From assembly GCF_001613465.1 (NCBI RefSeq), contig NZ_BDCK01000001.1, forward strand, positions 29,988 to 93,987: a DNA stretch of 64,000 bases, read 5' to 3'. The notes below the pieces were generated by a model, which saw only the letters and a program-made list of their open reading frames with translations, was not told where the DNA came from and searched no databases. This document shows, piece after piece, positions 19,340 to 27,216 of the stretch (position 1 is the first letter of the stretch; every line of letters begins with the position of its first letter). Position numbers and translations under genes: made by a program. Source of the DNA: Nocardia niwae NBRC 108934 = DSM 45340 (GTDB lineage: Bacteria; Actinomycetota; Actinomycetes; Mycobacteriales; Mycobacteriaceae).

Positions 19340-21007
19340 GTGACTTCACCCGCTGCTACGAAACCGGCCATCCTGAGCGTCGACGACGACCCGGGGGTGT
19401 CCCGGGCAGTCGTGCGCGACCTGCGCCGCCGCTACGGCGCCGACTACCGGATTCTGCGCGCGGAATCGGGAGCCCAGGCGCTCGACGCGCTGCGCGAGAT
19501 GAAGTTGCGCGGGCAGCCCGTCGCGGTCCTGATCGCCGACTACCGGATGCCGGGCATGGACGGCATCGAATTCCTGGAGCAGGCGATGGACCTGCACCCC
19601 TACGCGCGCCGCGTGCTGCTGACCGCTTACGCCGACACCAACGCCGCGATCGACGCGATCAATGTCGTCGATCTGGACCATTACCTGCTCAAGCCGTGGG
19701 ACCCGCCGGAGGAGAAGCTCTATCCGGTGCTGGACGGGTTGCTGGACGCCTGGCGCAGCAGTGACCACCGGCCGGTCACCGAGACCAAGGTGATCGGCAA
19801 TCGGTGGTCGCCGCGGTCGTCGCAGGTGCGCGAATTCCTCGCGCGCAACCAGCTGCCCTACCGCTGGTACCTGGCCGACGAGCCCGAGGGAGCGCGGTTG
19901 CTGGAGGCGGCGGGCGCCGATCCCGACCGCTGTCCGGTGGTGATCACCTCGGCGGGCGAGGCGCTCGTGCAGCCCTCCGACAGCGAACTGGCCCAGAACG
20001 TGGGCTTGACCGTCGATCCGGCGGGCGAGTTCTACGACTTGATCGTGGTCGGCGGCGGTCCCGCCGGTCTCGGCGCGGCGGTCTACGGCGCGTCCGAGGG
20101 TCTGCGCACCGTGCTGGTGGAGCGGACGGCCACCGGCGGGCAGGCGGGGCAGAGTTCGCGCATCGAGAACTATCTCGGGTTCCCCGACGGCCTGTCGGGT
20201 GCGCAACTGGCCGACCGGGCCCGGCGGCAGGCGGCGAAATTCGGCGCCGAGGTGATCACCACACGTGAGGTGGTGGGACTCGAGGTGCAGGGGTCGGCGC
20301 GTACCGTGCGGTTCGCCGACGGCGGCAGCCTGTGCGCGCACACCGTGATCATCGCGACCGGCGTCGACTACCGCCGCCACCCGGCGCGGGGCGTCGACGA
20401 CTTCACCGGGCGCGGCGTCTACTACGGTTCGGCCATGACCGAGGCGTCCGAGTGCGCCGATCACGAGGTCTACATCGTGGGCGGCGCGAACTCCGCGGGC
20501 CAGGCGGCGGTGTTTTTGTCCCGCAACGCGCGCACCGTGCACTTGGTGGTCCGTGCGGAGTCGCTGGAACAGTCGATGTCGCACTACCTCATCCAGCAGA
20601 TCGCGCAGATTCCGAACATCGAGGTGCACACCGGCACCGAGGTGATCGCCGCCGAGGGTGACGACCACTTGCAGCAGATCGTGCTGCGCGACAACCGGAC
20701 CGGCGCCGAGGAGAAGGCCGACGCGGAGCGGCTGTTCCTGTTCATCGGCGCCGCGCCGCAGACCGATTGGCTCGACGGCGTGGTCATCCGGGACAGCGCC
20801 GGGTACGTGCTCGCCGGGCCGGACCTGATGGTCGACGGCGCGCGCCCCACCGGCTGGGAACTGTCCCGGCCACCGCATCATCTCGAGACGAGCGTGCCCG
20901 GCGTGTTCGTGGCGGGCGACGTGCACGCCGAATCGGCCAAGCGCGTCGCCTCCGCCGTGGGCGAGGGCGCCATGGCCGTCATGCTCGTGCACCGCTATCT
21001 CGCCTAA
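19340..21007 (+). CDS. Response-regulator receiver fused to thioredoxin-reductase-like flavoprotein
   Basis: 555 residues. The receiver domain (about 8-135) has the acidic pair at 15-17, phospho-acceptor Asp67 in IADYRMPGMDG, Thr95 in LLTAYAD and Lys118 in LLKPW. Residues about 145-225 look like a glutaredoxin/thioredoxin-fold linker. A flavoprotein of the thioredoxin-reductase family follows: FAD motif VVGGGPAGLGAA near 236-247, NADPH motif IVGGANSAGQAA near 379-390 and VFVAGDVH near 520. The redox CxxC is missing; only Cys372 is near its position. It is therefore a phosphorylation-controlled oxidoreductase of unknown acceptor. The kinase at 21022 is the obvious partner. GTG start. Confidence 0.88.
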   Translation: MTSPAATKPAILSVDDDPGVSRAVVRDLRRRYGADYRILRAESGAQALDALREMKLRGQPVAVLIADYRMPGMDGIEFLEQAMDLHPYARRVLLTAYADTNAAIDAINVVDLDHYLLKPWDPPEEKLYPVLDGLLDAWRSSDHRPVTETKVIGNRWSPRSSQVREFLARNQLPYRWYLADEPEGARLLEAAGADPDRCPVVITSAGEALVQPSDSELAQNVGLTVDPAGEFYDLIVVGGGPAGLGAAVYGASEGLRTVLVERTATGGQAGQSSRIENYLGFPDGLSGAQLADRARRQAAKFGAEVITTREVVGLEVQGSARTVRFADGGSLCAHTVIIATGVDYRRHPARGVDDFTGRGVYYGSAMTEASECADHEVYIVGGANSAGQAAVFLSRNARTVHLVVRAESLEQSMSHYLIQQIAQIPNIEVHTGTEVIAAEGDDHLQQIVLRDNRTGAEEKADAERLFLFIGAAPQTDWLDGVVIRDSAGYVLAGPDLMVDGARPTGWELSRPPHHLETSVPGVFVAGDVHAESAKRVASAVGEGAMAVMLVHRYLA

Positions 21008-21021
21008 CCAGGAGGCCGCAG

Positions 21022-22515
21022 ATGACTTCGAACCAGACCGCGGACCGCAGCAGCCGGTCGGTGTGCGATCCCGCCGAGCTGCGCAGCCTGTTCCTGTTCG
21101 AGAAACTGACCGACGAGCAGCTGGAATGGCTGTGCGCCGACGGGCGGATCGAGACCATCCAACCCGGGCTGGTCTTCCGCGAGGGCGATCCGGCCACGTG
21201 CTTGTACGTGCTGATGGACGGCGAGGTGGTGCTCACCAAGCAGTCGGCAGGCGCGGAGATCGAGCTGGTGCGCACGGAGCACCGCGGTTCCTACGCGGGC
21301 GCTTGGACGTCCTACATCGGCGACAAGGTCGAGCAGACCTACAACGGGACGATGCAGGTGACACGACCGTCCCGGTTCTACGTGCTGGACGCCGAGGTCT
21401 TCGCCCGGATGATGCACGAATGGTTCCCGATGGCCGTGCACCTGCTGGAGGGCGTGTTCTTCGGCAATCGCAACACCAACGCGCGCATCGGTGAGCGGGA
21501 ACGGCTGCTGGCGCTCGGTTCGCTGTCAGCGGGGCTCACCCACGAGCTGAACAATCCGGCCGCCGCCGCGGTACGCGCCACCTCGGGGCTGCGCGAGCGG
21601 GTCGCCGGCATGCGGCACAAGCTCGCCATGATCGCGGAAGGCAAGTTCGATCCGTCGTCGCTGGGCGCGTTGGTGCGCCTGCAGGAGGAGGCGGCCGCCC
21701 AGGTCGCGAAGGCGCCGGAGCTCACGCCGATGGAGGCCGCCGACCGCGAGGATCTGCTCGGGGAGTGGCTCGAGGAGCACGGGATCAGCGACGGCTGGAA
21801 CCTCGCGCCGAACTTCGTGCAGGCCGGATTCGACACCGACTGGCTGGAACGGGTGGCCGCCACCCTGGAGGGCTCGCCGGAGCAGGTGTTCCAAGGGGCC
21901 ATCCGCTGGCTGAACTACACCATCGAGACCGAGCTGCTGATGAACGAGATCGCGGATTCGACGACCCGCATCTCGTCGCTGGTCGGGGCGGCCAAGCAGT
22001 ACTCGCAGATGGACCGGGCGCCGTTCCAGGTGGTCGACATCCACGAACTGCTGGACAGCACGCTGGTGATGCTCAGCCGCAAGATCGGCGACGGCGTGCA
22101 CGTCGTCAAGGAGTACGACCGGACGCTGCCGCAGGTGCCGTGCTTCGCGGCCGAACTCAACCAGGTGTGGACCAACCTGATCGACAACGCGGTGTACGCG
22201 ATGAACGGCGAGGGTACGCTGACCATCCGCACCAGGCACGAGAACGATTGCGCGGTCGTGGAGATCGGCGACACCGGGCCGGGCATCGCCCCGGAGGCCC
22301 GCAACCGGATCTTCGAACCGTTCTTCACCACCAAGCCGATGGGCGAGGGCACCGGCTTGGGGCTGGACATCTCGTTCCGGATCGTGGTCAACAAACACAA
22401 CGGCGACATCCGGGTGGACTCCGAGCCGGGCGACACCAAGTTCACCGTCTGGCTGCCGCTGCACCGCCCCGACCAGGAGCCGGTCGCCGCCATCGACACG
22501 GAAGGGCAGTCATGA
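21022..22515 (+). CDS. Histidine kinase with N-terminal cyclic-nucleotide-binding-like domain
   Basis: 497 residues. A cNMP-binding-type beta-roll covers about residues 20-135. The usual phosphate-cassette arginine motif is not obvious, so cAMP binding is uncertain. The phospho-acceptor His174 lies in SLSAGLTHELNNPAAAA. The ATPase domain has the N-box ELNQVWTNLIDNAVYAM, DTGPGIAPEARNRIFEPFFTTK and GTGLGLDIS. There is no transmembrane segment, so the kinase is soluble. AGGAGG lies six bases ahead of the ATG, 14 bp after the flavoprotein stop. The kinase most likely phosphorylates the receiver domain of the upstream fusion protein. Confidence 0.92.
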   Translation: MTSNQTADRSSRSVCDPAELRSLFLFEKLTDEQLEWLCADGRIETIQPGLVFREGDPATCLYVLMDGEVVLTKQSAGAEIELVRTEHRGSYAGAWTSYIGDKVEQTYNGTMQVTRPSRFYVLDAEVFARMMHEWFPMAVHLLEGVFFGNRNTNARIGERERLLALGSLSAGLTHELNNPAAAAVRATSGLRERVAGMRHKLAMIAEGKFDPSSLGALVRLQEEAAAQVAKAPELTPMEAADREDLLGEWLEEHGISDGWNLAPNFVQAGFDTDWLERVAATLEGSPEQVFQGAIRWLNYTIETELLMNEIADSTTRISSLVGAAKQYSQMDRAPFQVVDIHELLDSTLVMLSRKIGDGVHVVKEYDRTLPQVPCFAAELNQVWTNLIDNAVYAMNGEGTLTIRTRHENDCAVVEIGDTGPGIAPEARNRIFEPFFTTKPMGEGTGLGLDISFRIVVNKHNGDIRVDSEPGDTKFTVWLPLHRPDQEPVAAIDTEGQS

Positions 22516-22865
22516 CCGAGCGACTCGCGGGCATCGACCCCGCGGTACCACCCAGCGGCCCCGGTTGCCTGGAGTGCGAGCAGAACTCCGGCTGGTGGGT
22601 GCATCTGCGCCGCTGCGCCCAGTGCGGGCACGTCGGCTGCTGCGACACCTCGCCCGCGCAGCACGCCACCGCCCACGCCAAGAGCACCGGTCATCCGTTC
22701 ATCCAGAGTTTCGAGCCGGGCGAGGACTGGTTCTACAACTTCGAGACCGAAGAGATGTACACGGGCGGACCGGAATTGGCGCCACCGCACAGTCACCCCG
22801 CCGATCAAGGCGTGCCGGGTCCGCGCGAACGGGTGCCAGAGGATTGGCAGGCACACATCCACTGA
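22512..22865 (+). CDS. UBP-type zinc finger protein
   Basis: 117 residues. The ATGA overlap with the kinase gene shows translational coupling. A single ZnF-UBP domain fills most of it: CLEC, WWVHLRRCAQCGHVGCCD, and the histidine ligands in HATAHAKSTGHP, followed by FEPGEDWFYNF. In eukaryotes this domain grips the free C-terminal Gly-Gly of ubiquitin. Actinobacteria have no ubiquitin, so the bacterial ligand is unknown. The tight coupling implies that it acts with the kinase and flavoprotein. Confidence 0.88.
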   Translation: MTERLAGIDPAVPPSGPGCLECEQNSGWWVHLRRCAQCGHVGCCDTSPAQHATAHAKSTGHPFIQSFEPGEDWFYNFETEEMYTGGPELAPPHSHPADQGVPGPRERVPEDWQAHIH

Positions 22866-22936
22866 ACCGCGAGAACCGGTACGCTGCTGCGGACGCCGGG
22901 CCTCCGGCACCACGATCCACCCGGGGAAAGCACGGT

Positions 22937-23377
22937 ATGAAACGAACTTCCGCCATCGTCCTGATCGCCGGGACGGTGGGTTTCCTGCTGGCAGGCTGCG
23001 GCGGAGGGGACGAGTCCACCGACGCGAACGGATTGCGCAAGGGCTCCGCCAGCGCGACCACGTCCGCCTCGGCACCGCGCACCACGACCGCACCCGGCAC
23101 CGCGACGCCGACCGCCACGGCCGACACCGACGCACCGGCCACGACGAAGCAGCGCGACTCCGCCCTCGGCCCGGCGTCCAGCACCACCTGCGGTGAGTTC
23201 CGGAAGCTCGACAGCGACCAGGAGAAAGCGCTGATCGAGCAGATCCTCGCGGAGAACCCCGGTGGCCCGTTCGACGGCAGCCCGAATGTCGCGCTGGGGA
23301 CGGCCAAGCTCGTGTGCCTGTCGCCGAGCGTCGCCGACACCTCGGTCGCCGTCGCGGCCGGAATCGCGAAGAAGTAG
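22937..23377 (+). CDS. Putative lipoprotein
   Basis: 146 residues. A lipoprotein signal peptide ends in the lipobox LLAGC (Cys about residue 23). A Thr/Ala/Pro-rich, probably disordered stretch runs to about residue 80, and a small C-terminal domain contains two cysteines (TTCGEF and LVCLSP) that may form a disulfide outside the cell. No family is recognised. It lies 71 bp after the zinc-finger gene on the same strand and may be separate from that operon. Confidence 0.75.
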   Translation: MKRTSAIVLIAGTVGFLLAGCGGGDESTDANGLRKGSASATTSASAPRTTTAPGTATPTATADTDAPATTKQRDSALGPASSTTCGEFRKLDSDQEKALIEQILAENPGGPFDGSPNVALGTAKLVCLSPSVADTSVAVAAGIAKK

Positions 23378-23419
23378 CCGGGGGTTCGTCGTCCGCGTCC
23401 GATTCCGGGATGACGAACC

Positions 23420-25681
23420 GTGACCGAGGGCGGGCTCGCGCGGCAGAATGGCACAGTGGCAGAACTGGCACTCACCGCCCGCCTGAATCCTTCGGCCGCC
23501 GACGCCCGCCGCGGCGTAGTCCGGCTGCATCCCGAAGCGCTGACCGCGCTCGGGTTGCGGGAATGGGATGGGGTCATGCTGGTCGGCTCCCGGCGCACGG
23601 CCGCGGTCGTCGGCGTCGCCCGTCCGGGCACGCCCGCCGGATTCGCCCTGCTCGACGACGTCACGCTGTCCAATGCCGGGCTGCGCGAGGATGCGACGGT
23701 GGTGATCTCCCCCGCGACCGTCTACGGCGCGAAACAGATCACCGTGAGCGGCTCGGTGCACGCCACCCGCACGATTCCGGCCGCGACGCTGCGGCAGGCG
23801 CTGCTCGGGAAGGTCGTCACGGTCGGCGACGCGGTCTCCCTGCTGCCGCGCGACCTCGGCCCCGACATCAGTTCCACGGCCGCCACCCAGGCGCTGTCGC
23901 GCACCTTCGGCATCGCCTGGACCACGGAATTGCTCACCGTCACCGCCACCGATCCGCGCGGCCCGGTGAGCGTACAGCCGAACACCGCCGTGGTCTGGGG
24001 CGCGGGCGCGGTCGCCGCGCGAGACGCTCCCGCCTCGGCCGCGGCGTCGCTCGCGGCCGGCGCGACGGCCCCCGGCGACAGCGCCGACGGCGCGGCGACC
24101 CGGACCACGCCGCCCGGGGACATGCCGAGCGTCTCGGTCGAAGACTTGGCGGGCGCGCGCAGCCAGGCCGCGAAGCTCGGCGAATGGCTCAGCCTCGCCC
24201 TCGACGAGCCCGAATTGCTGCGCACGCTGGGCGCCAGACCGCATCTCGGCGTGCTGATCACCGGCCCGGCCGGCGTCGGCAAGACCACACTGGCCCGCGC
24301 GGTCGCGGCGCCGCGGCGCGTGGTGGAACTGGACGGCCCCACCATCGGGGCGGCCGAGAGCGGCGCGCGGCTGCGCGAGGTCGCCGAAGCGGTGGCCGAC
24401 ATCGGCTGCGGCAAGGGCGGCGTCCTTTTGATCACCGACATCGACGCGCTGCTGCCCGCCGACGCCGAACCGGTCGCCACGCTCATCCTGGACCAGCTGC
24501 GCGCCGCGATCGCCGAACCCTCCGTCGCGTTCCTCGCGACCACGGCGCACCCCGCCGGGATCGACCAGCGTCTGCGCGCGCCCGATCTGTGCGACCGCGA
24601 GCTCGCGTTGCCGCTGCCCACCGCGGCCGTGCGTAAGGCCCTACTGGAACATCTGCTGCGCCGGGTGCCGACCGCGGAGTTGAAGCTCGAGGAGATCGCG
24701 GCGCGCACCCCCGGATTCGTGGTCTCCGATCTGGCGGCGCTGTGCCGGGAGGCCGCGTTACGCGCGGCGTCGCGGGCCAGGGAGAACGGCGAGCCGCAGC
24801 TCACCCAGCCCGACCTGCTCGGCGCGCTCGAGGTCATCCGGCCGCTGTCGCGCTCCGGCATGGAGGAACTCGCCATCGGCAGCCTGAGTCTCGACGACGT
24901 CGGCGACATGGCGGAAACCAAGCAGGCGCTGACCGAGGCGGTGCTGTGGCCGCTGCGCCACCCCGACTCCTTCGCTCGCCTCGGCATCGAGCCGCCGCGC
25001 GGGGTGCTGCTCTACGGCCCGCCCGGCTGCGGCAAGACCTTCCTCGTGCGCGCGCTGGCCGGCAGCGGTCAGCTCAGCGTGCACGCGGTCAAAGGCGCGG
25101 AGTTGCTGGATCGGTGGGTCGGCTCGTCGGAGCGGGCGGTGCGCGAATTGTTCCAGCGCGCTCGCGATTCCGCGCCCTCGCTGATCTTCCTCGACGAGGT
25201 GGACGCCCTGGCCCCGCGTCGCGGACAGAGCGCCGACGCGGGCGTCGGCGACCGTGTGGTCGCCGCGCTGCTCACCGAACTCGACGGTGTGGAGCCGCTG
25301 CGCGACGTGGTGGTCCTGGGCGCGACCAACCGGCCGGAGCTGATAGATCCAGCGCTGTTGCGCCCGGGCAGGCTCGAACGGCTGGTCTATGTCCCGCCGC
25401 CGGACGCCGACGCCCGGCGGGAGATCCTGCACACCGCTGGCCGCGCCGTGCCGCTGGCCGACGACGTCGACCTCGACACGCTCGCGGGAGAACTGGAGGG
25501 CTACTCCGCCGCCGACTGCGCGGCGCTGCTGCGCGAGTCCGCGCTCGCGGCAATGCGCCGGGACGTGCACGCCGCCGACGTCACCGCGGCCGACGTGCTG
25601 GCCGCCCAGGCGGTGGTACGGCCCTCGCTGGACCCGGCGCAGATCGACACGTTGCGCCGGTACGCGGAAAGTCGCGGCTAG
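23420..25681 (+). CDS. Tandem AAA ATPase, Cdc48/VAT-like (Rv0435c homologue)
   Basis: 753 residues; a GTG at 23456 is an alternative start that drops 12 residues. The N-domain (about 15-150) is a Cdc48-type double-psi barrel (RRGVVRLHPEALTALGLREWDGV). Two AAA modules follow. D1 has GPAGVGKTTLA but a Walker B reading LLITDID, without the catalytic glutamate. D2 has GPPGCGKTFLVRALA, LIFLDEVDAL and the second-region-of-homology segment GATNRPELIDPALLRPGRLERL. The architecture is that of archaeal/eukaryal p97 unfoldases, and the protein matches M. tuberculosis Rv0435c over its length as I recall it. D2 is likely the motor. The substrate is unknown. Confidence 0.92.
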   Translation: MTEGGLARQNGTVAELALTARLNPSAADARRGVVRLHPEALTALGLREWDGVMLVGSRRTAAVVGVARPGTPAGFALLDDVTLSNAGLREDATVVISPATVYGAKQITVSGSVHATRTIPAATLRQALLGKVVTVGDAVSLLPRDLGPDISSTAATQALSRTFGIAWTTELLTVTATDPRGPVSVQPNTAVVWGAGAVAARDAPASAAASLAAGATAPGDSADGAATRTTPPGDMPSVSVEDLAGARSQAAKLGEWLSLALDEPELLRTLGARPHLGVLITGPAGVGKTTLARAVAAPRRVVELDGPTIGAAESGARLREVAEAVADIGCGKGGVLLITDIDALLPADAEPVATLILDQLRAAIAEPSVAFLATTAHPAGIDQRLRAPDLCDRELALPLPTAAVRKALLEHLLRRVPTAELKLEEIAARTPGFVVSDLAALCREAALRAASRARENGEPQLTQPDLLGALEVIRPLSRSGMEELAIGSLSLDDVGDMAETKQALTEAVLWPLRHPDSFARLGIEPPRGVLLYGPPGCGKTFLVRALAGSGQLSVHAVKGAELLDRWVGSSERAVRELFQRARDSAPSLIFLDEVDALAPRRGQSADAGVGDRVVAALLTELDGVEPLRDVVVLGATNRPELIDPALLRPGRLERLVYVPPPDADARREILHTAGRAVPLADDVDLDTLAGELEGYSAADCAALLRESALAAMRRDVHAADVTAADVLAAQAVVRPSLDPAQIDTLRRYAESRG

Positions 25682-25804
25682 ACGGTCTCCTCAGCCAATC
25701 TCTGGTAAATCGGCTTACGCCGCATTTTTCGCGCGGGAGACATTTTTGGGCGAATCATCGGCAATCACAAGATCGCGCCCGTGCCCCGGGTATGTTCGAC
25801 AACC

Positions 25805-27106
25805 GTGCGTAAGGTCGGCGACATTGTCGACGCGATCACGGCCTTCACGGGAGCCGCGGTCGCGGGCGTCACGCTGTTCCTGCCGGTCACCGTCAGCACC
25901 AAAGGCCAGACCACCTCGTACCGGATCGCCGGGCTGCTCAACAGCGTGCCGCGCAGCGCCGCGCTGGGCATGATCGTCGCCGTCGCGATCGCCGTGCTGG
26001 TGGCGACCACCAAGCGGCCCTTGACCGGCTGGGCGACGGCGACGGCCGCGGCCCTTGCGCAGTTGCTCAATCACTTCGCCGGCCGTCAAGGGCCCACGGC
26101 CGAGATGCTGACCACGCAGAACTACATCGACTCCATCTGTGCCGCGGTGTTGCTCGGTGGGCTGGGCGCGGTGGCGCTGCGCCGCCCGCTACCCGGCGCG
26201 GCGTTCGCGATAGGCGGCGTCGGGTTCTTCGGCTTCGGCGATCTCGCCAGCCTGCTGAACATCAACGCGGATCCGTACGCGGTCCTGGAGACGCCGACGC
26301 GCTGGATGATCGGCGCGGCGCTGGCGCTGCTGGTGATCAGCACCTTGCACAACTGGAGGCGCACCGAGGAGCCGAAGACGCCCGGGATGGCGATCGCCCT
26401 GCCGGTGACGCCGATCCTCGCCGCCATGGTGCTCGCGCTGGTGGTGCTGGCCGGCACCGAATGGCTGGGCCGCCAGTACAGCAAACTGCCCGCCGAGAGT
26501 CACGCCGTCGAGATCACGATCGTCGTCGCCGCGACGATCGTCAGCGCGACCGCCGCCGCCATGCTGCTGCCCGGCCGGGACGGCACCGGCGTGTACCTGG
26601 CCGTGAGCCTCACCGCGGCGGTCGACGCCGTGGGATACGCGGTCCGGCCCGGCTGGACCTCCGCGGTGCTCATCGCGCTGACCGCGGCCGGAGTGGCCAT
26701 CGGCGCACGCATGCCCTCGACCGCGCTGGCCATCCTGCTTCTAGCGGGCATCTCGGTCTTCGCCCTCGTCACCTCGACGTCGGCGAGCACTGTCGCCTTC
26801 GCCGTGATCAGTGGGGTGATCGCGTTGACCGCGGGCTACTGCTGCGGCACGGTGCGACCGCACTACGCGCCCAGCGGCGTGCTCGCGCTCACCGCGCTCT
26901 ACCTCCCTTCGGCGGTGTCGGTGATGCCGGACCGGGTCAAGGACTGGCGCGAAGAGGTGGAGGTGCACGACGCGACGCCCGGCCGGACCGCGCTCGCCAT
27001 CGTCATCGGGAGCGCTCTCGGGCTCGTCATGCTGCGTAAATTGCGGCCCCGCAGCAAGCCGCAACCGAAAGGGCAGCCGGAAAGCGAATCATTAGCGGAC
27101 ATATAG
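25805..27106 (+). CDS. Multi-pass membrane protein, unknown function
   Basis: 433 residues from the GTG at 25805; an ATG at 25781 would add eight residues. About eleven hydrophobic segments span the protein, with an AKLRPRS-like basic tail and an acidic stretch (VKDWREEVEVHD) before the last helix. I do not recognise a transporter signature. It lies between the AAA ATPase and the Mrp operon and is probably monocistronic. Confidence 0.7.
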   Translation: MRKVGDIVDAITAFTGAAVAGVTLFLPVTVSTKGQTTSYRIAGLLNSVPRSAALGMIVAVAIAVLVATTKRPLTGWATATAAALAQLLNHFAGRQGPTAEMLTTQNYIDSICAAVLLGGLGAVALRRPLPGAAFAIGGVGFFGFGDLASLLNINADPYAVLETPTRWMIGAALALLVISTLHNWRRTEEPKTPGMAIALPVTPILAAMVLALVVLAGTEWLGRQYSKLPAESHAVEITIVVAATIVSATAAAMLLPGRDGTGVYLAVSLTAAVDAVGYAVRPGWTSAVLIALTAAGVAIGARMPSTALAILLLAGISVFALVTSTSASTVAFAVISGVIALTAGYCCGTVRPHYAPSGVLALTALYLPSAVSVMPDRVKDWREEVEVHDATPGRTALAIVIGSALGLVMLRKLRPRSKPQPKGQPESESLADI

Positions 27107-27216
27107 CCGGAGTCCGCGCGAATGGCGTACGCCATACGCGCCCCTTCCGCGAGAAATACACCCTTTCCGTAGGCTTGTCCCGAACACCCCGCCGCCCCTA
27201 CTCGACGGAGTGAAGT

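Noticed and set aside
19107..19349. 80-codon minus-strand frame opposite the small 19089 gene
   Set aside because: It overlaps the flavoprotein start and has no ribosome-binding site or family; the plus-strand frame is only slightly better and was given low confidence.
22805..24550. 581-codon minus-strand frame over the lipoprotein and AAA ATPase
   Set aside because: It is antisense to two well-supported genes and has no recognisable motif.
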